Assembly: GCA_025084515.1 (NCBI GenBank)
Contig: JAJAGP010001504.1
Coordinates: forward strand, 1 to 64,000
Direction: 5' to 3'
Length of the DNA: 64,000 nt
From: Ancistrus triradiatus
Lineage: Eukaryota > Chordata > Actinopteri > Siluriformes > Loricariidae
The stretch's first letter is position 1, and every line of letters begins with the position of its first letter. Under the pieces are notes generated by a model, which worked only from the letters and a program-made list of their open reading frames with translations, had not been told where the DNA came from and searched no databases. The position numbers were made by a program, and so were the translations under genes. Shown here piece by piece: positions 20,795 to 32,066 of this stretch.

Positions 20795-21110
20795 TATGGA
20801 TATATGTGAACCCACTACTTCCACTAAAGGTATGCAAGGTTCACCATATGAGACTCGGGTATTAACTTTCGGTTATTATATTTTCTTTTTGCTGGAAACA
20901 TGGAGGTAGCAACTCTGATAAGCTAATAGCTTTACCCTGAGATGACACGGACAGCTAGAGACAGCATCTCATTTTCAAATTTTCATTTTCAAGTATCGTT
21001 TTGCAAACATATTGCCTGTCATGTCACATTAATGTGAATTTATAGGAGTAGATCAAAAACAACCTGGAGCTCCAAATCCATGCTCATTGATACCTTTTTC
21101 TTTAGGCCTT
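20795..21110. other. Unique AT-rich sequence
   Basis: Nothing recognised. Confidence 0.5.
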
Positions 21111-21488
21111 AATATCAAGCTTGGGCCACCAAAAATGAAGAATCACAGAAGTCATAAGAATGAAATAATACACTACAGTTCTACACTACAAGGTCCCGTT
21201 GAGAAGTTTCCTACAGTAATTTAGAAAAAAGAAGAAAATGCAAAAAAATTGCTGGATTATTAGTGAGTTCAGAATATAGGAAAAATATAATGGAAAAATT
21301 AATGAAATATCAAGCTTGGGCCACCAGAAATGAAGAATCACAGAACCCATAAGAATTAAATAGCACACTACAGAGCTACACTACGAGGTGCCTTTGACAA
21401 GTTTCTTACAGTAAATGTTAAAAAAAAGTACAAAATTGCTGGATAAAAAGTGAGTTCAGAATATAGGAAAACTTCAATGGAGAAACTC
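21111..21488. repeat. Tandem duplication, 195-bp unit, two copies
   Basis: AATATCAAGCTTGGGCCACC starts at 21111 and again at 21306. Both units continue with GAAATGAAGAATCACAGAA-like sequence, a CACTACAG...CTACACTAC motif, and AGTGAGTTCAGAATATAGGA. The two copies differ by scattered substitutions and short indels. Confidence 0.85.
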
Positions 21489-22393
21489 AAAAAAACCTCT
21501 CAGTTACTACAATGGGGAAACCAACTGAGCAAAAATGTCCCAAAAAACCCAGCTACAGACTCCAGGAAGTGAGATGTAAGAATACTCTTAATAAAGACAA
21601 TGATCTGGCAGTCAGCTGAGGGAAAAATAATTGACTATAACAAGCACTGAGTAAATGAGTGCCACTGCTAGTGCTGTAGCCATCAAGCTGCTGAATTGAA
21701 GGTGTGACATGGCAAAAACAAAAACTTGTGAAAAAAAAGGTAAGCATGTAACGCTACATGGAAAAGTTAAAAATGCAGGATTATACAGAGGTGCTGACAT
21801 TCATTTGCAGAAATATAACAGTCAGTCCCTGGACTCCACTGTATTGTATTGCTTGGATTAGTTTTGTGATTTGCCCAAAACCACATTTGGCTCCCGAATA
21901 ACCAGGGAATGCTTAATAACATTACATTGTATGTTTAACATTGTGCTATTAGACATAATTCAGATGCAAAACTTGTCCAAAACAGAAAGTGCAGTGTGCT
22001 AAATCATTAGGATCTGTCAATTTGCTTGTTGAGGAGAAGGTAAGCGCAAAACAGGCCACATATCAATTAGATAAGGCGCTCCTGGATTCAATCAATCGAT
22101 CAACCTTTATTTAATCTCTTAGTACATTGAGGGTGACACTCATTTACCGGCCCGTTACAGAAATAAGGGATTAGAAAAAATGATGAGTAAAAAATTATTA
22201 AAGTTAAAATTAAAATATTAAAGTTGTTAATACGTAAAGAAGCCATAAAAAGGACAATGACAACAGCAATAATAATCTCAAATTATTAATAAACTTAAAT
22301 GAGAATAAAATAATAGAAACTTTGATAACATACAAAAATATTAACTTAAAACATCCCAAGACCAAATAAAAACATTAACAATCATGATACTGA
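21489..22393. other. Unique AT-rich sequence with a possible LINE-tail scrap
   Basis: At 22086-22145 a (TCAA)-like run followed by CCTTTATTTAATCTCTTAGT resembles the 3' edge of a fish non-LTR element. The rest is plain AT-rich DNA. Confidence 0.4.
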
Positions 22394-22589
22394 GTGCATT
22401 TACATGCACTTAATAATCCGATCATAGTCGGATTTCTGCAGTTATCTGATTATTCAATACAGCATACTCTGATCTAGGAATCAGATTAAGTATATAAGTA
22501 TTAAGTAAATTAAGTTTTGCAGATTAAGTAAATATGCGAAAGAGCACTATCAAAGGTCCTATTTGTCCCTGCTGCTGTTATTTATTTAG

Positions 22590-22671
22590 ATATATAATAT
22601 ATATTATTATATATACGCATATATTATTATATATATGATTATATATATAGATATTATATATATATATATAT

Positions 22672-22703
<32 letters not shown>

Positions 22704-22776
22704 ATATTTAATATATTAATACCAACACATTATATATAGATATATATATATAAATCATATATATAATAATATATGC

Positions 22777-22831
<55 letters not shown>
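22590..22831. repeat. AT-rich inverted repeat and (TA)n tract
   Basis: The arm ATATACGCATATATTATTAT (from 22611) recurs as its inverse around 22733-22782 (ending ATATATGCGTATAT), giving arms of about 45 bp around a loop of about 80 bp. A pure TA run follows to 22831. Confidence 0.85.
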
Positions 22832-22836
<5 letters not shown>

Positions 22837-23848
22837 GTGTTTGAAAGTTTGTGAACCCTTCAGAATTTTCCATATTTCAGCATAAATATGACATAAAACA
22901 TCATCAGATTTTCACACAAGTCACACAAAAGAGAACCCAGTTAAACAAATGAGATCAAAATTATACTTGGTCATGTATTTATTGAAGAAAATTATCCAAT
23001 ATTACATATTAGTGAGTGGCAAAACTATGAGAACCTTTGCTTTCAGTATCTGGTATGACCCCCTGTGCAGAAATAACTGCAACTAAACGTTTCCTGTAAC
23101 TGTTGATCAGTCCTGCACAACGGCTGGGAGAAATTGTATCCCATTCCTCCGTACAGAACAGCTTCAGCTCTGGGATGTTGATGGGTTTTCTCACATTAAC
23201 TGCTCGCTTCAGTTCCTTCCACAACATTTTGATTGGATTAAGGTCAGGACTTTGACTTAGCCATTCCAAAACATTAACTTTATTTAACCATTCTTTGGTA
23301 GAACGGCTTGTCCTGACATTTTTCTTTACAATTCTCTAATATAATTCAGAATTCATTGTTCCATCAATGATGGCAAGCTGTCCTGGCCCAGATGCAGCAA
23401 AACAGGCCCAAACCATGATACTACCACCACCATGTTTCACAGATAGGATAAAGTTCTTATGCTAGAATGCAGTGTTTTCCTTTCTCCATACATAATGCTT
23501 TTCTTTTAAACCAAAAAGTTCTATTTTGATCTCATCCGTCCACAAAATATTCTTCCAATAGCCTTCTGGCTTGTCCACGTGACCTTTAGCAAACTGCAGA
23601 CGAGCAGCAATGTTCTTTTTGGACAACAATGGCTTTCTCCTTGCAACCCTGCCATGCACACCATTGTTGTTCAGTGTTCTTCTGATGGTGGACTCATGAA
23701 CATTACCATTAGCCAATGTGAGAGAGGCCTTCAGTTGCTTAGAAGTTACCCTGGGATCCTTTGTGACCTCGCCAACTATTACACGCCTTGCTCTTGGAGT
23801 GATCTTTGTTGGTCGACCACTCCTGGGGAGGGTAACAATGGTCTTCAA
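22832..23848 (-). pseudogene. Tc1-like transposase relic, family A copy 3 (A3)
   Basis: Starts at the terminal repeat (GTAGTGTTTGAAAGTTTGTG) directly after a TA run, and runs to about 23848, where it is cut off inside the transposase N-terminal domain. On minus, 23462-23848 (128 codons) covers the second half of the paired-type DNA-binding region (RPTKITPRARRVI through STIRRTLNNNGVHGRVARRK) and the first catalytic Asp (ILWTDE). 23009-23269 holds the C-terminal block, where the usual PDLNPIE reads PDLNPIK, so the catalytic Glu is a Lys. The middle part is in other frames. Confidence 0.9.
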
Positions 23849-24113
23849 TTATCAAGAGAGAAGACAGATAAGATGTATACTGTATATACACACATTGGTA
23901 TGTATAGGTATACTTAATATAACAGTTTACCTTTGTATATGCTGCTGTTATGTATTTAATATTTTTTATTTGTATTATGTTTATACATGTACATAGAAAA
24001 ATCCTTTTTATTCTTTACACTTTTTGCATTACTCCTATATCTTTGCTGCTGTAAACTGTAAATTCCCCATTGTGGAACAAATAAATTGATATTTTATCTT
24101 ATCTTATCTTATG
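23849..24113 (+). mobile_element. LINE 3' tail with (TCTTA)n
   Basis: AT-rich sequence ending TTCCCCATTGTGGAACAAATAAA followed by repeats of TCTTA (about 24090-24113). This is the typical terminal arrangement of a fish non-LTR retrotransposon whose 3' end is a short tandem motif. Only the tail is present. Confidence 0.6.
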
Positions 24114-24619
24114 TAATCCAAAAAAGAGAGCTGGATTTTATTTCAGTAATCTGATTTCTCATAGCTTGTATACCAATTACCCGATTTCTATCGGATATGG
24201 CAGTCTGCTGCTTGTCTGCAAAACGGCTAGCAGGAAAAAATAAACATGGTTGCCAGATACTCTTATTCTTAGAGATTTCATCTCTTTTGGGGTTATTTAC
24301 ATAGACCAGGTGAGGGAGTCTCTCGTGGGATCTGGCAACCGTGGAATGAAACGCAACACCTGATAAATGGCTATCACACACTTTGTGGTAACTCTGAAAC
24401 GCAATATGTACTCAAGAAAATGAAGAATTTGACTATGTAATATTACAGTTTTAAGTTAACGTCACATCTTTCTGTGCGATTATTCCCTGGTTGCAAAGTA
24501 GAAATCTGAGTCATGTAAACCCAGAGGTTTCCCTTTATCTGATTACTCAAGTCTTTGATCAGATTACTGAGAATATCTAACTTTCTGCAGTTATCAGATT
24601 ATTAAGTGCATGCAAACAC

Positions 24620-25264
24620 AAATGATAAAATCAAATCAAATAAAAATCCTGGAATGGTACATTAGATCACTTAAAAGTGTTACTGAAGAGGTGGTTAGAG
24701 ACTAAAAGTATACAATGTTCATTTTACACAAGAGACCAAAACTTTGGTGTCTCCTGTAAAAAGTTCTAACTCACTGGTACACTTGTAACCAACATCAGAT
24801 TTTTCCTGTTCAGTAAAATGTATCTGCCAGTATCCTGCAAGACTGCACAACATGCCACATGGGACAAATTTTATACTGTAGATGTCACCCACTACAAGAC
24901 ACACCCATTCCATAGACACTGGTCATCTTTCCAACATCTTCAGCTACCACCTTTTGCGTTATGCCTGGGAAGTCAACCATGCAAGACCAGAGTCCTATTT
25001 CCCTGAGTGGAGGAAGATCTATAAACTTGAAATTGATACCCAAGCAGGTATAACAATAACATATTTGAAATCACCGTTAAAATTTCATGACCATTTATAT
25101 GGTAGCATTTTTCCAATAAAATAAACTACTGCACAAGGACTATATCTCAGCACAGTTTAGTGATCTCCCCGCTCTGTAACATCTGCCAATCATCTAATGC
25201 GTGCCCCTGACTTGGTATGCAAATAATACATACTTCTACATGCCTATACATACTATTATAAATG
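24620..25264. other. Unique sequence
   Basis: No gene or repeat recognised. Confidence 0.5.
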
Positions 25265-25450
25265 GTTTGTTTGTTTGATTTATTTAATGTCACTATCAGC
25301 ATCAATGGCCATTTTAGCGCAGACACAAGGTTACATCAGAACACAAGGTTACATCTACACTAATCATATTTATACTCCATTTAGCCAATTTAGCATAATC
25401 AGTTAACCTAATGCACATCTTTGGGCTGTGGGAGGAAACCAGAGTAACTT
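25265..25450 (-). mobile_element. SINE S1 fragment
   Basis: Contains TTAACCTAATGCACATCTTTGGGCTGTGGGAGGAAACC, the body phrase of the S1 family read in the same direction as the copies at 55761 and 63817. Preceded by ATCAATGGCC...ACAAGGTTACATC, which also precedes the next copy. Confidence 0.6.
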
Positions 25451-25854
25451 TCGTTTTCTGCAGACTCCATTATATTACTTTTCTCTTTTTAACACAAAAA
25501 CCTAGACCTTTTCCACCTAACTCTCTTACTTTTTTAACTCATTTTCTCTCAATCTCTCAGGCTTTTTCAGCTTATTACATTTAATCGCTTTTCTATGTTT
25601 CCTTGTTTGCTTTCTCAGACTTCTGTTTAGCTTTGACATTTTCACTTTCCTTGTTTCATTCTTTTTCAGCTTTGAACTTGGCACAAAAGCATGCCTCTGT
25701 CGTCCTTTACTGGCAGCATTTCACACAACCCTTACAAAACTGACTTATACAGGTATGTGCCACATAACATCAGGTGGAGCAAATGTCCAAATTGCATATA
25801 CATCATATACAACATCTTACATATACACTGCTATAGCAATATACTCGACAGGAA
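25451..25854. other. Unique pyrimidine-rich sequence
   Basis: A CT/T-rich stretch with no recognised gene. Confidence 0.4.
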
Positions 25855-26075
25855 TGTTTTGATAGTCACATCAACATCAATGGCTATTCAGGACAGGAAC
25901 AAGGTTACATCGATCCTAGTCAGACACATTCAAACTGGGCCAATTTGGAGCAACCAATTAACCTAACACTTGTCTTTGGAATGTGGAGGAAGCCGGGATA
26001 CCTGGAGTAAACCCACATGGACACAGGCGGAGTCCATGGTTTTGATCAAACCACTAGGACTGTGGTTTGGCCACG
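25855..26075 (-). mobile_element. SINE S1 fragment
   Basis: ACATCAATGGCTATTC, ACAAGGTTACATCGATC, AACCAATTAACCTAACAC and GGAGTAAACCCACATGGACA appear in the S1 order. It is 600 bp from the previous fragment with the same layout, either independent insertions or a local duplication. Confidence 0.6.
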
Positions 26076-26085
26076 TAACCACTTA

Positions 26086-26276
26086 ACCTAGTGGTTAAGT
26101 TACTGGACTCTAGACCAGAAGGTCCAGGGTTCAAATCCCACCTCTGCCAAGCTGCCACTGTTGGGTCCTTGAGCAAGACCCTTAACCCACAATTGCTTGG
26201 ATTGTAAGATTGTACCAATTGTAAGTCGCTCTGGATAAGGGCGTCTGCTAAATGCTGTAAAAGTAATGTAAAATCA
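26086..26276 (+). mobile_element. tRNA-derived SINE, family S2, copy a
   Basis: A-box-like CCTAGTGGTTAAG, B-box-like GGTTCAAATCC 35 bp later, then the body GCCACTGTTGGGTCCTTGAG and the end GTCGCTCTGGATAAGGGCGT...AAATGCTGTAAA. This matches the widespread fish SINE type with a V-SINE-like 3' domain. Nearly complete; the best copy of S2 in the window. Confidence 0.85.
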
Positions 26277-28736
26277 AACTGAGGATCTGTGGAGCTGTGA
26301 GGCAACTGTGCTTACCGCTTGCGCCACCATCTGACCTGATTACTTAAAAAATAAACAAATCAAGCAGCATATTACACCTCCACACCTCAGCCTTTTCTAA
26401 CCACCACTTCCTTACCTGTTATGGTGTTTGGGATGATCCTGTCCTGTTTAATTATGTTGTTCTGATTAATACAGCTACTCATTTTTCATGTTTGGTTAGT
26501 TCTAGTTCATCCTGCTTTCAATTGTACCTTCCCCTTTTCTGAAGGTGGTACCACAGCAAAATCCCATGTTGAATTAATGTTCATGTTCATGAATGTCAAC
26601 TTGGATTAAATGAATACCGTAGGTGTAATTCACCACTGGGGATGATTTAGCTCTGTGCATGTGTGGGTTCCTGCATTACTCTGTGTGATCTCCATGAACA
26701 GAGATGAAATCTCCACCTCACACCTTGACAGTCATTCAGCTGATAGTTCCATATCCTAATACAGCAAGTAAGGGGGTGCGGCAGTATCCATATTCAATGA
26801 GACAAACTCATCGGGTTAGAATATGGAGGAAGAATCAGCGAGGAGGAAAATTCCCTAATAGAACACAGAAGTGATTGGTTTTCAATAAAGCACATTAATA
26901 ATTCATAGGCAGACAGGCCATTAGACCGTGTTTAAGAGAAATCAGATCCTGGCCTTGCTCCAGACCCATTTACTCTTCTGATCTGGCTGAAGCCATGCTG
27001 AAAATGGACTAATATTACTGCTAAATAGCAGTTAAAATTGTGGTCTGTCGATGGAAATTGACAATTTATATTAGACCCGGAGAAAATGGTCTGATAAAAT
27101 GCCATTTTCGGTTAGATTTAATTTCACACCTCTTCATGTTAGTCGTCCCAGCATTGAAATCCACCTAACCTAATTTGCACATAGTTAGGGCCATGGCAGC
27201 GGCATGACACAGGTTTGGGTATTGGAAATAAAGGTGAACCTATTTGTAACAATCATCCGGCATTGATGCCGATAAAAAAATGTATTTGCAATGTATTTGC
27301 AGATGACTCAGATAGCTGGTGATAATAAGACAAGAAGAGGTAAGCACACAGCTTACAGGGAAGTAAGCTAATGAGAATGTGCTTTCTGAATATGCTGCTC
27401 ACTCAGTTTTTCATGTCGCCCATTTTATTGTGCTCCAAAAAAGGATGTTGCCTATTAAGCAATGCCATAAACAGGCAGAGGTAGAGAAGAGTCCATTCAG
27501 AGAGGCTCAAAGCACCTTCTCCCATTTGTTTCTCGACAAAGGAAATAAAACACCTGAAAATTACATATTGATCCTGCATCATTGGGATTTTGATCATTGC
27601 CTTGCTGTCTAAAAAAGCTTTTAATGTTAGTTTCCTCTGAGGATTAAAGCACAAGATATGTCATGTCCTGAGTGTCCTTGACAAATTTACATAGAAACAT
27701 ATTGTGGACTTTATTTTCCAGCCTCTTAGATTTTCACTGTTTTAGAATCGACTCCAAAACTGTCATACAGGCATCCAGAGAGCAATCTGGCTACTGAATA
27801 CAGATTAGGAAAATGAATGACCTACTGTACACCTGGAGAGTGTACCTGTTTCCCAATGTCAGCCAGTGCAGTAGTAGTACGTGTTCAGGTGTAGAAAGTA
27901 GTGCTTTCTGGTTTACATGCAATCACAATTTTTGGTGAAGGGTTTATGCCATGACCAGAGAAAGCCAAAATAAGGTGATCTGTCAAATCTTATCTCCTCT
28001 GCTCTCGACTTTGCCAAAGCCATGACCCATTCTGTGGAACAGAAGGAGCTGCCCACTTGCAGTGATGAACGAGCATGTTGACCCACTGATAATTGTTCAC
28101 TCAGAAGGAGAAAGGGGTCCATTAATCAAAACGAACACTCTACCTGGCACAGCTTGGTCAAACTCAACAAAACAACCACGGGCAGGACAAGAGAAACCCA
28201 GGAGCCATGGGAACTATGTATCACACAGGTGTATTACCACTACACCTGAGTACCTTGAGTCTGAGGAGATTCCAAAAACTATAATTGATTTACTACAAGT
28301 TCAAAGTTATTGGGTACAGTACATAGTGAGTGAGTGCTATTTTGTGGTTTTGTGCAACAATAAATGGGTCTTCATCTCTTATTACATTTATTTGATAGGG
28401 GTATAACAATATATTCACAATTTGATTCAAATACACAAGACAGTTCAACATTCGATTTTCTCACCATTAGCAATTTTGCATTCAATAAAAGACATTCCTT
28501 TTTAACTTCTGAAGTATAAGCAATGCAAAACAGTACATATATTCTTGTTTAAGTTTTTCAACCCCCCAAAAAACTTTAATCCTCTGCAATTAAAATAAAT
28601 GATTAGAAACAGAGGTTTAAATTAAAAATTGTAAACAAAATGCTCTCTTGTAGCTTCACTATATCTTCAATAACTGAGTGAAAACATCCTTTTTTATTTC
28701 TGAAGAGTAACAATTCAGAATAATTGTAAAAAGTTA
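26277..28736. other. Largest unique block; 26850-27720 is a candidate conserved noncoding region
   Basis: No gene is supported. 26850-27720 is free of recognisable repeats and rich in TAATTA/ATTTGCAT-like octamer and homeodomain-type cores with balanced composition, the texture seen in vertebrate developmental enhancers. Short open frames occur on both strands of 27379-27654, neither with protein similarity that I recognise. Conservation could not be tested. Confidence 0.25.
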
Positions 28737-29806
28737 CAACCCAAAATCAGAAAAAGTTGGGACAGAATGGAAAATGCATATAAAAAAAAAACAGTGTTTG
28801 TTAATTTTACTTTGACTTTTATTTCATTGCAGAAAATACGAACCCTAGATATTTCATGTTTTGTCTGGTTAAGTTAATTTAATTTGTTAATAAATATTCA
28901 TTGCTGCATTTCATGCCTGCAACACATTCCAAAAAAAAGTTCGGACAGGGGTAATTTAGATCTGGTAATTAATTAAAAAAACTAAATAATGATGTGATTT
29001 CAAACATGTGACATCAACAGGTGATTATAATTGATATATGATATAATTGATATATGATTTGGTACAAAAGCAGCACCTAGGTGTATTTAATGAGCAAAGA
29101 TGACCAGAAGATCTCCAGTTTGTCAAAACAAGGTAATTCAAAGAAAGATTGGAAGGGATTTACATATTTCTCCTCCTACAGTGCATAATATCATTAAAAT
29201 GATTAAAAAAATCGGGAGGAATTTCAGTGCGTAAAGGGCAAGGGCAAACACTTAAGCTGAACTTACATTGAGATCTTAGAGTAACATATGCTGCCTTCAA
29301 AGCGTCATCTATTCCAGCCACGTCCATGCATTTTTCAACAAGACAATCCAAAACCACATACTGCAGACATTACAATGGCATGACTGCGGAAAAAGAGGGT
29401 ACGGGTACTGGAATGAGTACTGCACGGGTACTGCAGTTCTGATCTGTCCCCAATAGAGAAAGTGTGTAGAAGAATGGGACAAACACCTGAAACACTAAAC
29501 TGCTTGGTTTCCTCTGTGCCAAAATGTCTTTTAAATGTTGTGAAAAGGAGTGGCAACATTTCAAAGTGGTAAATGCTTTACCGTCCCAAAGTTTTTTTCT
29601 AAATGTATTGCAGGCCTGAAATGCAGGAATGGATGTTTATTAACAAATGAAAGGAAGATGACCAGATAAAACACGACATATCTCAGGTTAATATTGTCTG
29701 CAATGAAATAAAAGTCAGAGTAAATGTAAGAAACATTGTGGGTTTTTTTTTTTGTCATATATATTAATTTCCATAAAATGTCCCAACTTTTTCTGATTTA
29801 GGTTGG
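28737..29806 (+). mobile_element. Tc1-like family C, copy 2 (C2), both ends present
   Basis: Follows TA with CAACCCAAAATCAGAAAAAG and ends with the inverse CTTTTTCTGATTTAGGTTG. The inner terminal-repeat motif (ACTTTGACTTTTATTTCATT and its inverse) is also on both sides, so the terminal repeats are about 180 bp. The sense strand retains scraps of transposase (FQQDNPKPHTAD-like near 29340, holding the second catalytic Asp) but is far shorter than a full gene. Non-autonomous. Confidence 0.85.
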
Positions 29807-29889
29807 AAACAAAAAGAATCCTTAATCTCCTGGAATAAAAAAAAAATTAGAAGAAGTGTTTATATGAAAATGTGCTATTTGTGTATCAG

Positions 29890-29956
29890 TCGAACGACGA
29901 GAACAGAGACACATTTTTCCCGAGTCCCGAGGTAGTCAAGAACCGAGGTACCACTG
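29890..29956. mobile_element. Terminal fragment of a MITE-like element
   Basis: Ends CGAGGTACCACTG before TA; read inversely it begins CAGTGGTACCTCGGTTCT, a known kind of fish DNA-transposon end. Only one end is present. Confidence 0.5.
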
Positions 29957-30022
29957 TATATATGCTTCTAATATGAAATATGCATAATGGGAGTGTCAGG
30001 ACATTGTGAGCTTGTGGGGATT

Positions 30023-30200
30023 GTGGTAGCCTAGAGGTTAAGGTACTGGTTCAAATCCCACCTCTGCCAAGCTGCCACTGTTGGGTCCTTGAGCAAGGCC
30101 CTTAACCCACAATTGCTTGGGTTGTAAGATTGTATCAATTGTAAGCCGCTCTGGATAAGGGTGTCTGCTAAATACTGTAAATGTAATGTAAATGTAAAGC
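30023..30200 (+). mobile_element. SINE S2, copy b
   Basis: Begins GTGGTAGCCTAGAGGTTAAG and ends with ATAAGGGTGTCTGCTAAATA and a TAAATGTAA tail. About 25 bp between the A and B boxes are missing compared with copy a. Confidence 0.85.
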
Positions 30201-30265
30201 TATAGCTCCCCTCTGACACTTTTCTCCTTCCAGAACAATCTGAGCAATTACAGAATGCTTTCACT

Positions 30266-30376
30266 AGCAGTTAAGGTAGTAGACTATGGACCAGAAGATC
30301 CAGAGTTCAAATCCCATCTCTGCCAAGCAGTCACTGTTGGGTTCTTGAGCAAGACTCTTAACCAACAATTGCTAAA
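30266..30376 (+). mobile_element. SINE S2, copy c, 3'-truncated
   Basis: Starts AGCAGTTAAGGTAGTAGACT, carries the B-box-like AGTTCAAATCC and stops at ACAATTGCTAAAT, without the conserved 3' domain. Tandem with copy b, 65 bp away. Confidence 0.75.
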
Positions 30377-30529
30377 TATCTTGATGCATAAATCCTCCCC
30401 CTCCTTGTCTGGCCTTTAGTTGTGTTAGTTGTTGCTTTATTGTTCTGTCCACTCCTTTTCATGGTTCATGTGCTTCTTCATGTCTGGTGTGGATGTGTAA
30501 GTGTATTATTGCCTATTGTGGCTCAGTTT

Positions 30530-30769
30530 TGTGTAACATTGTGTGTTAGCCCATTATCTTTTAATATGCCATTGTGTATTAGCATTGTGTGTTAGCCCAT
30601 TGTCTGTTAGTGATAGCATGTCCTTGTGTATTATCACTGTGTGCTAGCATATTGTCTGTTAGTGTTAGCATGTTCTTGTGTATTAGCATTTTGTGTTAGT
30701 CCAATGTCTGTTAGTGTTAGCATGGCCTTGTGCATTAGTATTGTTTGTTAGCCCACTGTCTGTTAGAGA
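30530..30769. repeat. 52-bp minisatellite, about 4.5 units
   Basis: TGTGTTAGCCCATTGTCTGTTAG and variants start near 30591, 30643, 30695 and 30747, exactly 52 bp apart. Units also share TTAGTGTTAGCATG and CTTGTGTATTAG. The array is cut by the Tc1-like element that begins at 30772. Confidence 0.85.
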
Positions 30770-30771
30770 TA

Positions 30772-32064
30772 CAATGGGGCAAAAATGTATTTAGTCAGCC
30801 ACTGATTGTGCAAGTTTTCCTACTTGAGAAAAGTCTGTAATTTTCATCATAGGTACACTTTAACTATGAGAGACAAAATGAGAAAAAAAAAAATCCAAGC
30901 AATCACATTGTAGGATTTGTAAAGAATTTGATTGTAAATTATGGTGGAAATTAAGTATTTTGTCAATAACAAAAGTTCAACTCAATACTTTGTAACATAA
31001 CCTTTATTGGCAGTGACAGAGGTCAAACGTTTCCTGTAAGTCTTTACCAGGTTTGCACACACTGTAGCTGGTATTTTGGCCCATTCCTCCATGCAGATCT
31101 CATCTAGAGCAACACGGACTTTCAACTCCCTCCACAAATTTTCTATGAGGTTGAGGTCTGGAGACTGGCTAGGCCACTCCATGACCATGAAATGCTTTTT
31201 ACAGAGCCACTCTTCAATGTTCTCACTGATGGAAGGAGTTTTTGGCTTAAAATCTCATGATACATGGAACCGTTCATTTTTCCCTTAACACGGATCAGTC
31301 GTCCTGTCCCCTCTGCAGAAAAACAGCCCCAAAGCATGATGTTTCCACCCCCATGTGTCACAGTAGGTATAGTGTTCTTGGGATGCACCTCAGCATTCTT
31401 CTTCCTCCAAACATGACAAGTTGAGGTTTTAAATAAAAAGTTCTATTTTGACCACATGATATTCTCCCAATCCTCTTCTGGGATCATCTATATGCTCTCT
31501 GGCAAACTTCAGACGGGCCTGGAAATATACTGGCTTAAGCAGTGGGACACGCCTGGCATTGCAGGATCTGAGTCCCTCTCGGCGTAGTGTGCTACTGATG
31601 GTAGCCTTTGTTACTTTGGTCCCAGCTCTCTGCAGGTCATTCATCAGGTCCCTCCGTGTAGTTCTGGGATTTTTGCTCACCGTTCTCATGATCATTTTGA
31701 CCCCACGGGATGAGATCTTGCGTGGAGCTTGAGGGAGATTATCAATGGTCTTGTGTGTCTCCATTTTCTTACAATTGGTCCCACAGTTGATTTATTTACA
31801 CCACCCTGCTTGCCTATTGTCGATTCATTCTTCCAAGTTACAGGTGAGAGCCAGAAATCTTGCTTGCTTGTGGGTGACCAAATACGTATTTTCCACCATG
31901 ATTTACAATTAAATCCTTTAAAGTCCTACAATGTGATTTTTTTTTCTCATTTTGTCTATCAGAGTTGAAGTGTACCTATGATGAAAATTACAGACCTCTC
32001 TCATCTTTCGAAATAGGAAAACTTGCACAATCAGTGACTGACTAAATACTTTTTTTCCCCACTG
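30772..32064 (-). mobile_element. Tc1-like family B, copy 3 (B3), both ends and TA duplication
   Basis: Flanked by TA (30770-30771 and 32065-32066), begins CAATGGGGCAAAAATG and ends TTTTTTTCCCCACTG. 1,293 bp, near the usual Tc1 length. The transposase reads on minus: 31429-31764 is the N-terminal part (KNPRTTRRDLMNDLQRAGTK), 31143-31388 the middle (GGGNIMLWGCFSAEGTGRLI), and 30982-31188 the C-terminal part with the catalytic Glu (SPDLNLIENLWREL). The part with the second Asp is damaged and frames are shifted. Confidence 0.92.
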
Positions 32065-32066
32065 TA

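Larger units (their letters stand above)
22394..24619. mobile_element. Terminal-inverted-repeat element hosting later insertions
   Basis: The left end GTGCATTTACATGCACTTAA and the right end, read inversely, GTGTTTGCATGCACTTAATA share the core GCATGCACTTAATAATC and the following ATCTGAT/CTGCAG motifs. The ends (22394-22555 and 24114-24619) appear to belong to one element. Between them lie an AT palindrome, a Tc1-like copy and a LINE 3' tail. The class is not assigned; no transposase of its own is visible. Confidence 0.55.

Noticed and set aside
26086..26160. tRNA gene, suggested by A-box and B-box motifs
   Set aside because: The motifs belong to SINE S2 (and likewise S1). No cloverleaf can be drawn, and the body is the SINE tail.
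27379..27654. Overlapping frames on both strands (77 and 83 codons)
   Set aside because: Neither resembles a known protein. The stretch fits noncoding unique DNA better.
30530..30769. CRISPR-like array of regular repeats
   Set aside because: Units are contiguous 52-bp tandem repeats without unique spacers, in eukaryotic DNA.
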